Positions 32,058-40,437 of a stretch of 64,000 nt of DNA are shown piece by piece. The stretch covers positions 248,001 through 312,000 of the forward strand of contig NZ_VDMS01000002.1 of the NCBI RefSeq assembly GCF_006346395.1. The letters run 5' to 3'. The position numbers and the translations under genes were made by a program. How positions within the stretch are numbered: the first letter of the stretch is position 1; the number at the start of each line of letters is the position of its first letter. The DNA is from Nocardioides plantarum (GTDB lineage Bacteria > Actinomycetota > Actinomycetes > Propionibacteriales > Nocardioidaceae). A model generated the notes under the pieces. That model saw nothing but the letters and a program-made list of their open reading frames with translations. It was not told where the DNA came from and searched no databases.

Positions 32058-32477
32058 TCAGTCGGACTCGTCGAGATCGGCGAACCGCTGGATCTCGGCG
32101 GCCTGGTAGTCGTCCCAGGCGGTGGGGTTCCAGATCTCGAGGCGGTTGCGGACGCCGATGACGACCACGTCCTTCTCGAGCCCGGCGTACTCGCGCAGCG
32201 CCGGCGGGATCGAGACGCGGCCCTGCTTGTCGGGCACCACCTCGTCGCCACCGGAGAAGAACATCCGCTGGTAGCCACGGGCGGCCTTGTCGGTCATGGA
32301 CCGCTCGGCGGCCTTGTCGGCCTCGACGTCGAAGACCTCGGGCGGCCAGACGACCAGGCACTTCTCCTGGCCCTGGGTCACCACGACCCCCTCAGCGAGG
32401 CGGTCGCGGAACTTGGCGGGCAGGAAGAGACGGCCCTTCTCGTCGAGACGGGGACGGAACGTGCCCATGAAGCGCAT
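32058..32477 (-). CDS. mraZ: Transcriptional regulator MraZ
   Basis: A 139-residue AbrB-like DNA-binding protein that heads the dcw cluster and represses its own promoter in studied species. Two tandem SpoVT/AbrB-like units are visible: MGTFRPRLDEKGRLFLPAKFRDRL and DEVVPDKQGRVSIPPALREYAGL. GTG-boxes spaced 10 bp apart and a promoter lie directly upstream. ATG at 32477 is used, with a second in-frame ATG three codons on. Confidence 0.96.
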   Translation of the reverse strand: MRFMGTFRPRLDEKGRLFLPAKFRDRLAEGVVVTQGQEKCLVVWPPEVFDVEADKAAERSMTDKAARGYQRMFFSGGDEVVPDKQGRVSIPPALREYAGLEKDVVVIGVRNRLEIWNPTAWDDYQAAEIQRFADLDESD

Positions 32478-32536
32478 CGGGCACCCCCTGTCCTGGTCAT
32501 CTCAGCCATCTCGCACCACCACGTTGCTCGCTTGCT

Positions 32537-32580
32537 CCACTTTCCTCCACAGTACGCCACTTTCCCCCACCGTCAACCAC
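32537..32580 (-). promoter_or_regulatory. mraZ promoter with five phased GTGG boxes (MraZ operator)
   Basis: On the minus strand GTGG occurs five times at an exact 10-nt period (plus-strand CCAC at 32537, 32547, 32557, 32567 and 32577). TTGACG (32576-32571) and TACTGT, 16 nt apart, form a promoter embedded among the boxes. MraZ is known to bind short direct repeats of this kind upstream of its own gene, so autoregulation is likely. Confidence 0.75.
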
Positions 32581-32743
32581 ATCCGCTCCCGTTTCCTCCC
32601 CCGCGCTCCCCGATCGGCCCCCCACCGCCCAGCGGGCGGGGTGCCGCGGCACCCGCTCGGCGCCGCCCGTCCGGTGCGACGAGTTGCCCGCACGCCCTAC
32701 GGTGGGAGCACTCGGACGACGGTTCAGGAAGGACCCCGCAGAC

Positions 32744-33766
32744 GTGGACACAACGAGCGCCGCACCAGCCGACCTCGAGACGCTCGGCCGCGTGGTGGGC
32801 GCCGTGCGCCACAACGTCGAGCGGGTCATCGAGGGCAAGCCCGACGTCGTCAACGCGGCCCTGGTCGTGCTGCTGGCCGAGGGGCACCTGCTCATCGAGG
32901 ACGTCCCCGGGGTGGGCAAGACCATGCTGAGCAAGGCGCTGGCCCGCAGCATCGACTGCTCGGTGCGGCGCATCCAGTTCACGCCGGACCTGCTGCCCTC
33001 CGACGTCACGGGCGTGTCGATCTTCAATCAGAACACGCGCGAGTTCGAGTTCCGCCCCGGCGGCGTCTTCGCCAACATCGTGGTCGGCGACGAGATCAAC
33101 CGTGCCTCGCCCAAGACCCAGTCGGCGCTCCTGGAGTGCATGGAGGAGCGCCAGGTCACCGTCGACAACCACACGTACCAGCTCGAGGTGCCCTTCATGG
33201 TCATCGCGACGCAGAACCCCATCGAGATGGAGGGCACCTACGCCCTCCCCGAGGCCCAGCGCGACCGCTTCATGGCCCGGGTGTCGATCGGCTACCCGGT
33301 CGAGGCCGCCGAGATCGCGATGCTCGACACCCACACGCACGCACGCCCGCTCGACGACCTCGAGGCCGTCACCGACGCCGGTGAGATCCGCAAGCTGTGC
33401 GCGATCGTCGGGCAGGTCTACGTCTCCCCCGCCATCCAGCGCTACGCCGTGGGGCTGACCGGGGCGACCCGCCACACCGACGACCTGGTGCTGGGCGCCT
33501 CTCCGCGCGCCACCCTCCACCTCGTGCGCGCCGCCAAGGCCCACGCGGCGATCCAGGGCCGCGACTACGTGCTGCCCGACGACATCCAGCAGCTCGCCAC
33601 GTCGGTGCTCGCGCACCGCCTGCTCCCCAGCGTCGAGGCGTCCATGGCGGGTCGGACGACGGCGTCCGTGCTCGACGCGATCATCGCCGGGGTCCCCGTG
33701 CCGAGCACCCAGGGCCCGACCTCCGGCCCGCCCACCGGCGACGCCGGGTCACGGCACCGTGCGTGA
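32744..33766 (+). CDS. MoxR-family AAA+ ATPase
   Basis: 340 residues. Walker A GVGKTMLSKAL near 55, Walker B VVGDEINRASPKTQSALLE near 110, the sensor ATQNPIEMEGTYALPEAQRDRF and a C-terminal lid follow the MoxR pattern. MoxR ATPases act as chaperones, often with DUF58 or VWA proteins, and both following genes fit that context. GTG at 32744 has AGGAAGGA about 10 nt upstream. The stop overlaps the DUF58 gene by 8 nt. A TACGGT hexamer at 32699-32704 is a possible -10. Confidence 0.94.
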   Translation: MDTTSAAPADLETLGRVVGAVRHNVERVIEGKPDVVNAALVVLLAEGHLLIEDVPGVGKTMLSKALARSIDCSVRRIQFTPDLLPSDVTGVSIFNQNTREFEFRPGGVFANIVVGDEINRASPKTQSALLECMEERQVTVDNHTYQLEVPFMVIATQNPIEMEGTYALPEAQRDRFMARVSIGYPVEAAEIAMLDTHTHARPLDDLEAVTDAGEIRKLCAIVGQVYVSPAIQRYAVGLTGATRHTDDLVLGASPRATLHLVRAAKAHAAIQGRDYVLPDDIQQLATSVLAHRLLPSVEASMAGRTTASVLDAIIAGVPVPSTQGPTSGPPTGDAGSRHRA

Positions 33767-35042
33767 GGCACTGTCCGGCCTGACCGTCCGGGGCCGGGCC
33801 TTCCTGGCCGCCGGGACCACCGCGGTGGTCTGCGCGGTCCTGCTCGGACAGCCCGCCCTGACCCGCGTCGGCGTGCTCGTCGTCGCACTCCCGCTGGCGA
33901 CGGCCCTGGTGCTCGGCCGGTCCCGCTACCGACTGGCGCTGGTGCGCACGGTGACCCCGCAGCTCGTCGTGGCCGGACAGCCCGCCCGGGTCAACCTCGC
34001 GCTGACCAACGAGGGCCGTACGCCGAGCGGCGTGCTGCTGCTGGAGGACCACGTCCCCTACGTGCTCGGCACCCGACCGCGGTTCGTGCTCGACGGGATC
34101 GGCAACGGGTGGCGGCGTCAGGTGACCTACCAGGTGCGCTCCGACGTACGCGGCCGTTTCGAGATCGGCCCCATGACGGTGCGGGTCGGTGACGCGTTCG
34201 GGCTCGTCGAGCTCGGCCGCGCGTTCCGGATGACCGTCCCGCTCGTCGTCACCCCCCGCACCGTCGTCCTGCCCCCGATCAACCTCGGCGGTGGCTCGAC
34301 CGGCTCGGGCGACAACCGGCCCCGGGCCTTCGCGATGGGCTCCGCCGAGGACGTCACCGTGCGCGACTACCGCCAGGGCGACGACCTGCGCCGGGTGCAC
34401 TGGCCCAGCTCGGCACGCACCGGTGAGCTGATGGTGCGCCGCGAGGAGCAGCCCTGGCAGTCACGAGCCACGATCCTGCTCGACAACCGCCTGCTCAGCC
34501 ACCGCGGTCAGGGCATCGCCTCCTCGCTCGAGGCCGCCGTCTCGGCGGCGGCCTCCGTCGCCCTCCACCTGTCCCACCGGGGCTTCCAGGTCCGGCTCGT
34601 GACGGCCTCTGGCGAGGACGCCTCCGCCGCGAAGGGCGCTGGCGGCGGACAGTGGCACCTGCGCGACGCCGACCTCAGCACCCGCCCGCTGCTCGAGGCG
34701 CTCGCGGTCCTCGAGCTCGACGGGCGCGGGCGCCTGGACACCTCGTGGCTGGGCGAGCAGGCGCAGGGCGGGCTGACGGTGGCCGTCCTCGGCTCCCTCG
34801 ACCAGTCCGACGGACCGGCACTGCGCCGCATCGTGCACCACACCTCCGCGGCCCTGGCGATCGCGCTCGACGTCGACGCCTGGTCCGGTCCGCACGCCGG
34901 CACCGGTAGCGCGGCGCCGTTCCTCTCCCGTTCCGGCTGGCGGGCGGTCCCCCTCGGCCCGCGCGACCGGCTCGAGACGGTGTGGCAGGACCTCGGCCGC
35001 ACCACCCGCACCGTCGGGCGCGGCTCGGCGGTCGTGTCGTGA
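33759..35042 (+). CDS. DUF58 membrane-anchored protein
   Basis: 427 residues. Two membrane segments at about 12-50 are followed by an Ig-like region. The DUF58 signature DYRQGDDLRRVHWPSSARTGELMVRREE lies near 205-235, then a VWA-like domain with LDNRLLS. DUF58 proteins normally sit between a MoxR ATPase and a transglutaminase, as here. Their role is unknown, though envelope processing is suspected. It overlaps both neighbours (8 nt with moxR, GTGA with the transglutaminase), so the three are one operon. Confidence 0.92.
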   Translation: MREALSGLTVRGRAFLAAGTTAVVCAVLLGQPALTRVGVLVVALPLATALVLGRSRYRLALVRTVTPQLVVAGQPARVNLALTNEGRTPSGVLLLEDHVPYVLGTRPRFVLDGIGNGWRRQVTYQVRSDVRGRFEIGPMTVRVGDAFGLVELGRAFRMTVPLVVTPRTVVLPPINLGGGSTGSGDNRPRAFAMGSAEDVTVRDYRQGDDLRRVHWPSSARTGELMVRREEQPWQSRATILLDNRLLSHRGQGIASSLEAAVSAAASVALHLSHRGFQVRLVTASGEDASAAKGAGGGQWHLRDADLSTRPLLEALAVLELDGRGRLDTSWLGEQAQGGLTVAVLGSLDQSDGPALRRIVHHTSAALAIALDVDAWSGPHAGTGSAAPFLSRSGWRAVPLGPRDRLETVWQDLGRTTRTVGRGSAVVS

Positions 35043-37444
35043 GCAGCGTGCGGCGTCGCGACCGCGCGGCCCTCGGTGCCCAGCTGCGGATGTCGGCCGC
35101 CATCGCGGTGACCGGATGGGCCGCGATGTGGTCGTGGCGCGGTTTCACGCTGATGCCCGCGCGCTACCTCGTCGCCCTGCTCGCCGTCGGGCTCGCGATC
35201 GCGCTGACCGGAGCCCTGGCCCGGTGGCGCCGGTTGCCGGGCGCCGTCGTGGTGCTTGCCCAGCTGCTCGTCGGCGGAGCGGTCACCTGCCTGGTCGTCA
35301 CCTCGCGCCTCTACCCCAGCGGCCGGTTCTGGTCGATGCTCGCCGGCGCCTTCGACGCCGCCAACTCCTACGCCTCGCCCGTGCCCCAGACCAGCGAGGT
35401 CTCGGTGCAGCCGCTGCTCGTCGTCGGCGGCTTCCTGGCCATGCTCCTCGTCGACATCTGCGCCGGCACCCTGCGCCGGGTCCCCCTGTCGGGCCTGCCG
35501 CTGCTCGTCGTCTACAGCGTGCCGATCAGCCTGCTCGACCGCGGACTGTCGTGGTGGGTCTTCGCGGCCAGTGCCGCGGGCTTCCTGCTCATGCTCTTCC
35601 TGCAGGAGGAGGAGCACCTGTCGCGATGGGGACGCTCGCTCGACGGCAACACCGAGCCCGTGCGCCGCCTCAGCGACTCGGTGCGCGCCAGCGCCCTGTC
35701 GATCGGGGCGGTCGCGACCGCCGCGGCGATCCTGGTGCCCGTGGTCATCCCGACCTTCAGCTTCTCCGTCTTCGACGTCGGCCCGGGGCAGGGCGGCGAC
35801 GGCGACATCGAGGTGACCAACCCGATGGTCGACCTGCGTCAGGACCTCGTGCGCGGCGAGGACGTCGACCTGGTGACGATCCGCACCACCGACCGCGACC
35901 CCTCCTACCTGCGGATCTCGGTGCTCAACCGGTTCACCGACAACGAGTGGAGCGCCGGCGACCGGGACGTCCCCAGCGCCAACGTCGCGCAGGGGGCGGT
36001 GCCCCTCGACGGCGACCCCGAGCTGGTCAGCTACGACGACGTCGACTACGACGTCTCGGTCGACGATGCCTTCGGCTCGCGGTGGCTGCCGACGCAGGCG
36101 CCGATCAGCGCGATCGACGCCCCCGGCGACTGGCGCTTCGACGACGCGACGCTCGACTTCCTGTCCAGCGACGACGACCTCACCACCGCCGGGCTCGACT
36201 ACTCGATGACGGCCGCGACGCCGTCGTACGACGACGAGCGGCTGCTGGCGCTGAACACCTCGACCGCCGCCGTCTCCGACGACCTCACCGAGCTGCCCGA
36301 CGACCTGCCCGCCGCGATCGGCGCCTACGCCCGCGAGGCGACCCGCGGCGCGACCACCGACTTCCAACGGGCGGTGCTGCTCAACAAGTTCTTCCGTGAG
36401 ACCGGCGGCTTCGTCTACGACCTGCCCTCCTCGCCCGAGGACGGCATCGGCACCGGCGAGCTGGTCGACTTCCTGAACCCGCGCGACGGGGGGCGTCGGG
36501 GCTACTGCGAGCAGTTCGCTGCCGCGATGGCCGTGATGGCCCGTGACCTCGGCATCCCTGCGAGGGTCGCGGTCGGCTTCCTCAAGCCCGACCGGATCCA
36601 GGGCAGCGACACGTGGGTCTACTCCTCGCACGACCTGCACGCCTGGGTCGAGCTCTACTTCCCCGGAGCCGGGTGGGTGCGGTTCGACCCGACGCCCGCC
36701 GACCGCACCGGGTCGTCCCAGCCCGACTACGCCACGGCACCCGTCGGCACCGAGGCGTCCCCGACCGAATCGACGACCGCCTCCGCGCCGACCCAGCCCA
36801 CCCGCTCCGAGCGGCCCTCGGCCAGCGCGCCGCCGCCGACCACGCAGACCCCGACGACCGGCGGCCAGGACGCGGCCGTCGACTCGTCGTTCCCGTGGCC
36901 GGTCGTCGTGGTGGTCGTCGTCGTCCTGCTCCTCGCACTGCTCGCGGCCCTCCCCCGCCTCCTGCGGCGCCGCCAGTTCGAGCGCCGGCTGGCCGGCGGG
37001 GCCGAGGCCGCCTGGGAGGAGCTGCGCGCCACCGCGGTCGACCTGCGCCTGACCTGGCCCGAGGGTCGCTCCCCGCGCGAGACCCGCGACCTGGTCGTGC
37101 GGTGGTTCGGACGTCCCGAGGGGACCGACGAGCGTCCCGCCCACGGGCCCGACCTCGCCCCCGAGGCCGCCGAGGCCCTCGGGCGCATCGTCGACCGGCT
37201 CGAGCGCGTGCGCTACTCGCGCGGCCACGTCGTCCCGCCCGGGTCGCTGCGCGCCGACGTCCTCACCACGGCCGAGGCCCTCGTCGCCGGGGCAACCCCC
37301 CGCCTGCGCCGCCGCGCCCGCTGGCTACCGGTCTCGGTGCTCCAACGCCGATGCTCGGCCGAGACGGAGACCGAGACCGACGGCAGGACCGGCGAGAGCG
37401 AGCCCGCAGCCGAGCTCGTCGGCGGCCGCACCGAGGTCCTCTGA
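35039..37444 (+). CDS. Membrane transglutaminase-like protein (TgpA type)
   Basis: 801 residues. The N-terminal ~230 residues hold several membrane helices. An extracellular transglutaminase-like domain follows with the catalytic Cys in RGYCEQFAAAMAVMARDLGIP near residue 490, His in DLHAWVELYF and Asp in VRFDPTPADR. After a Ser/Thr/Pro linker there is a further TM helix (WPVVVVVVVVLLLALLAAL) and a cytoplasmic DUF4129-like tail with RRQFERRLAGGAEAAWEEL. The triad is complete, so it is probably active. GTG at 35039 overlaps the DUF58 stop as GTGA. Confidence 0.92.
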   Translation: MSSVRRRDRAALGAQLRMSAAIAVTGWAAMWSWRGFTLMPARYLVALLAVGLAIALTGALARWRRLPGAVVVLAQLLVGGAVTCLVVTSRLYPSGRFWSMLAGAFDAANSYASPVPQTSEVSVQPLLVVGGFLAMLLVDICAGTLRRVPLSGLPLLVVYSVPISLLDRGLSWWVFAASAAGFLLMLFLQEEEHLSRWGRSLDGNTEPVRRLSDSVRASALSIGAVATAAAILVPVVIPTFSFSVFDVGPGQGGDGDIEVTNPMVDLRQDLVRGEDVDLVTIRTTDRDPSYLRISVLNRFTDNEWSAGDRDVPSANVAQGAVPLDGDPELVSYDDVDYDVSVDDAFGSRWLPTQAPISAIDAPGDWRFDDATLDFLSSDDDLTTAGLDYSMTAATPSYDDERLLALNTSTAAVSDDLTELPDDLPAAIGAYAREATRGATTDFQRAVLLNKFFRETGGFVYDLPSSPEDGIGTGELVDFLNPRDGGRRGYCEQFAAAMAVMARDLGIPARVAVGFLKPDRIQGSDTWVYSSHDLHAWVELYFPGAGWVRFDPTPADRTGSSQPDYATAPVGTEASPTESTTASAPTQPTRSERPSASAPPPTTQTPTTGGQDAAVDSSFPWPVVVVVVVVLLLALLAALPRLLRRRQFERRLAGGAEAAWEELRATAVDLRLTWPEGRSPRETRDLVVRWFGRPEGTDERPAHGPDLAPEAAEALGRIVDRLERVRYSRGHVVPPGSLRADVLTTAEALVAGATPRLRRRARWLPVSVLQRRCSAETETETDGRTGESEPAAELVGGRTEVL

Positions 37445-37453
37445 CCTCATCAC

Positions 37454-37574
37454 CACGCTGACCCGTCGCCCATGGGCGACGGGTCAGCGTGAATTTCAGG
37501 GTGACCCGTCCTCCATGGGCGACGGGTCAGCGTGAAATTCACGGTGACCCGTCGTTCGCGTACGACGACGGGTC
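37454..37574. repeat. Array of three related hairpins (TGACCCGTCGCCC type)
   Basis: A perfect 38-nt palindrome (37454-37491, arms of 19) with CCCATGGG at its centre is followed by two variants. The second unit is flanked by TGAATTTCA/TGAAATTCA arms and the third has arms GACCCGTCGT/ACGACGGGTC. It lies between convergent genes and may terminate both. The 38-nt unit recurs exactly at 61807-61844. Confidence 0.85.
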
Positions 37575-37637
37575 GGCCTCGAGCCGCGGTCGCACTGATG
37601 CCCGCAGCGGGCCGGGAGGTCCGGGGACCGGGTGGCT

Positions 37638-38096
37638 CTAGAAGCCGCCGTTCTCCCGGCGACGGCGCCAGCGCTCGTCCATGCGCTCCAGGAACGGGGC
37701 CCGGTCGCGACCGCGACCGGCGCGGGACCGGCGGGTGCGACGCCCGCCGTCGATGGAGGTGAAGCCGGAGGGGTGGGCGGAGCCCGCGCGCGGGTCGGCC
37801 GCAGCGGCCTGGCGCGTGCGGATGGTGCTGAGCGCGAGCGTGGCCGAGCCGAGCATCAGCACGAAGCCGACGATGCCGACGTACCACTCGGTGAGGACGC
37901 CGACGAAGAGCAGCGTGATGCCGAGGGCGAAGCCGAATCCGGCGATGGCGAGGCGGCGGCGGGCGCTCGTGCGCATCGCGGTGCCGCGGAGCGTGGAGGC
38001 GAACTTGGGGTCCTCCTCGACGAGAGCGCGCTCCATCTGATCGAGCAGTCGAAGCTCCTCTTCGGAGAGTGGCACCGGATCCTCCAGGTTGGCCAT
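37638..38096 (-). CDS. DUF3040 membrane protein
   Basis: A 152-residue actinobacterial protein. The family start PLSEEELRLLDQMERALVEEDPKFASTL is followed by two membrane helices near 50-68 and 72-90 and a basic, Arg-rich tail (RRTRRSRAGRGRDRAPF). The function of DUF3040 is unknown. In many actinobacteria it is found near dinB and the dcw cluster, as here. A TAGACT hexamer at 38115-38120 implies a very short leader. ATG at 38096. Confidence 0.88.
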   Translation of the reverse strand: MANLEDPVPLSEEELRLLDQMERALVEEDPKFASTLRGTAMRTSARRRLAIAGFGFALGITLLFVGVLTEWYVGIVGFVLMLGSATLALSTIRTRQAAAADPRAGSAHPSGFTSIDGGRRTRRSRAGRGRDRAPFLERMDERWRRRRENGGF

Positions 38097-38227
38097 ACAT
38101 CACGGGGTGGGGCAAGTCTAGGCAGCCGGTCCCCGGGACGGTAGGCGGGACCGAAAATTGATGACACCCAGATTTCACCGTCCGCGACGGCGTGTCGACC
38201 CGCGGCCCGCGTACGACGCCGCCGGGG

Positions 38228-39433
38228 TCACCTCCCGGCGCCCGGACCGAGCAGCGACGCCGGGCGCACCGCGGCCGAGCCGAAGCGCCGCGCGGCCCGG
38301 TCGACGGCCCGGTCGGCGTCGGCCCAGCCGCGGTCGCGCTCGCCGAGGACGCCCTGCCGCTCGACCTGCTGGCGCGGCACCAGGCCCTCGACGCGGACCC
38401 CGACGAGGCGGATCCGGGCGCGCTGCAGGCCCTGCGCGTCGTAGAGGCGGACCGCGGCAGCGTAGACCTCCTGGGTCACGTCGGTGGCCTCGCCGAGGGT
38501 GCGGCTGCGGGTGATGGTGGTGAAGTCGGCGAAGCGGACGGTGATGGCGACCGTGCGTCCGGCGACGGCGGCGGACCGCAACCGGGCGGTGACCTTGGCG
38601 GTGAGCCGGAGCAGCTCGCGCAGCACCACCTCGCGGTCGTCGGTGTCGCGGCCGAAGGTCTCCTGCGCGCCCATGCTGCGGTCGGGTGGACCACCGTGCC
38701 CGAACACGCCGGCCCGCCCGGGACTCACCTCGCGGACGTCGACGCCCCACGCCAGGTCGTGCAGGTGGCCTCCGAGGTGGTGCCCCAGGTCGCGGCGCAA
38801 TGTCGCGACGGGCGTGTGGGCGACGTCGCCGACGGTGACCAGGCCGAGGCGATGGAGCCGGGTCCGGGTCTTGTCCCCCACGCCGTAGAGCTCGCCGACG
38901 TCGAGGGGGTGGAGGAAGGCGGTCACCTCGTCGGGGGGTACGACGAGCAGTCCGTCGGGCTTGGCCCGGCGGCTCGCGAGCTTGGCCACCGAGATCGAGG
39001 CGGCGACCCCCACCGAGCAGGCGATCCGCTGCTCGTCGTGGACGGTCGCGCGGATCCACTCGCCGAGCTCGACCGGTCCGCCGGCGCGGCGCCCGGCCGC
39101 GCGGACGTCGAGGAACGCCTCGTCGAGCGAGACCGCCTCGACCAGCGGCGTGACCCGGCGGAACACCTCCATCACCGACGCGGAGACGGCGGTGAACAGG
39201 TCGTAGTCGGGCTGCAGGACGACGACCTGCGGGCACAGCCGACGAGCGCGGGTGCCGGTCATGGCCGAGCGGACGCCGTACGCACGGGCCGGGTAGTTGG
39301 CGGCCAGCACGACCCCGCGGTGGCCGCCACCGACCATCACGGGCCGGTCCTGAAGCTCGGGCCGGTCGCGGAGCAGGGCCGAGGCGTAGAACGCGTCCAT
39401 GTCGACGTGGAGGATCGGGGTGTCCGTCACCAC
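38228..39433 (-). CDS. dinB: DNA polymerase IV (Y-family translesion polymerase)
   Basis: 401 residues. The catalytic acidic residues are in HVDMDAFYASALLRDRP near 9-15 and EAVSLDEAFLDV near 100-110. SVGVAASISVAKLASRRAKPDG and the helix-hairpin-helix YGVGDKTRTRLHRLGL are typical of DinB. A little-finger domain follows (FGRDTDDREVVLREL ... RLVGVRVEGL). No beta-clamp motif is obvious at the extreme C-terminus, which is Ala/Arg-rich. It begins 30 nt after the methyltransferase gene and is probably transcribed with it from the LexA-controlled promoter near 40266. Confidence 0.95.
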   Translation of the reverse strand: MVTDTPILHVDMDAFYASALLRDRPELQDRPVMVGGGHRGVVLAANYPARAYGVRSAMTGTRARRLCPQVVVLQPDYDLFTAVSASVMEVFRRVTPLVEAVSLDEAFLDVRAAGRRAGGPVELGEWIRATVHDEQRIACSVGVAASISVAKLASRRAKPDGLLVVPPDEVTAFLHPLDVGELYGVGDKTRTRLHRLGLVTVGDVAHTPVATLRRDLGHHLGGHLHDLAWGVDVREVSPGRAGVFGHGGPPDRSMGAQETFGRDTDDREVVLRELLRLTAKVTARLRSAAVAGRTVAITVRFADFTTITRSRTLGEATDVTQEVYAAAVRLYDAQGLQRARIRLVGVRVEGLVPRQQVERQGVLGERDRGWADADRAVDRAARRFGSAAVRPASLLGPGAGR

Positions 39434-39463
39434 GCGGTCACCCGAGCCCCGCCGGGGAGGCGC

Positions 39464-40168
39464 TCAGGTGGCGAGCAGGTGCACCTGGGTGGCCAGGGAG
39501 AGGTACTCGGGGCGATCGGCGACGGCGCGCTCGAGCTCGACGAGGCCGGCGGACGCGCCGGGCTCGAGGTCGAGCAGCGAGCCGGGTACCAGGTCGGCGA
39601 ACACGCGCACGCCGTGGGTCGCGACGACGCGGAAGCCCGCGCTGTCGAGCAGCGTGGCCGACTCGGCGGCGGTGTATCGCCGGGTCCGGCCGTGGACCTC
39701 GGTGGAGTCGAGCAGTGCGGCGGCCTGGGCGAAGTGGCCGGCCATGGCGCGCGCGACGACCGCGGCGTGGCGCTGGGCGACGAGCAGGGAGAGGTGGCCG
39801 CCGGGACGCAGCACCTCGCGGATCGAGGCCAGCGCGGCCGCCGCGTCGTCGACGACCTCGAGCACGCCGTGGCACAGCACGACGTCGGCGCCGTCGGGCC
39901 CCACGAGGGCGGGCAGGTCGGACAGGTCGCCCTGGCGGCCGACCACCTCGACGCCGCGCTCGCGCGCGCGGCGGCCCAGGGCCGCGAGGGCGTCGGGGCT
40001 GGGGTCGACGACGGTGACGCGGTGCCCCAGGCCGGCGATGCGGACGGCGGAGCCACCGGTGCCGCCGCCGATGTCGACGACGTCGAGCGACGCGCCGGCG
40101 AGGACCGGGTCGAGCACGTCCCACACCACGGCGGTCCGGGGGGCGGCTCGACGTTCGCTCGCGGACAT
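39464..40168 (-). CDS. SAM-dependent methyltransferase under a LexA box
   Basis: A 234-residue class I methyltransferase. The SAM loop is VVDIGGGTGGSAVRIAGLG near 30, then VVDPSPDAL, and the post-I motif VVLCHGVLEVVDD near 98, followed by IREVLRPGGHLSLLVAQRH. The pattern resembles SmtA/CmoM-like enzymes; the substrate is unknown. ATG at 40168 has AAGG 8 nt upstream. TAAGGT at 40176-40181 could alternatively drive a leaderless transcript. A perfect SOS box lies 73 nt upstream and dinB follows 30 nt downstream, so the gene is likely DNA-damage induced. Confidence 0.88.
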   Translation of the reverse strand: MSASERRAAPRTAVVWDVLDPVLAGASLDVVDIGGGTGGSAVRIAGLGHRVTVVDPSPDALAALGRRARERGVEVVGRQGDLSDLPALVGPDGADVVLCHGVLEVVDDAAAALASIREVLRPGGHLSLLVAQRHAAVVARAMAGHFAQAAALLDSTEVHGRTRRYTAAESATLLDSAGFRVVATHGVRVFADLVPGSLLDLEPGASAGLVELERAVADRPEYLSLATQVHLLAT

Positions 40169-40241
40169 GCTCGAAACCTTAGTGGTGTGCGGACGGTCGG
40201 GTCGGGCACGGCACCTCCGGCAATGGCTCGACCCGCCATGA

Positions 40242-40257
40242 TCGAACGTGTGTTCGA
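40242..40257 (-). promoter_or_regulatory. LexA (SOS) box upstream of the methyltransferase-dinB unit
   Basis: TCGAAC-GTGT-GTTCGA is a perfect match to the actinobacterial LexA consensus. A -10 hexamer TAGGCT (minus strand, 40271-40266) lies 8 nt upstream, so the box would cover the transcription start. Confidence 0.88.
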
Positions 40258-40265
40258 TCCCGAGC

Positions 40266-40271
40266 AGCCTA
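40266..40271 (-). promoter_or_regulatory. -10 element of the LexA-controlled methyltransferase-dinB promoter
   Basis: TAGGCT on the minus strand, 8 nt before the LexA box. This is nearly the same arrangement as at 42646-42651. Confidence 0.55.
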
Positions 40272-40437
40272 CGTCGCGACGGCGCGACGCGCCAGCCGGG
40301 CGCCCGTCGGCCTGCCGCTGCCGGTCGCAGACCGGCTGTGGGGGGTCTCGACGCCGGTTCGCGACCTCGCCCCTCGGTCGGCGACCCCGCACGCTCGGCC
40401 GCCGTCGAGGACGGGTTCGGACGTCGTCCGGCCGTCC

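Noticed and set aside
31975-32109. Short frame with HPLYP repeats next to mraZ
   Set aside because: It is the translation of the tandem nonamers in one frame, with no start signal or conservation evidence.
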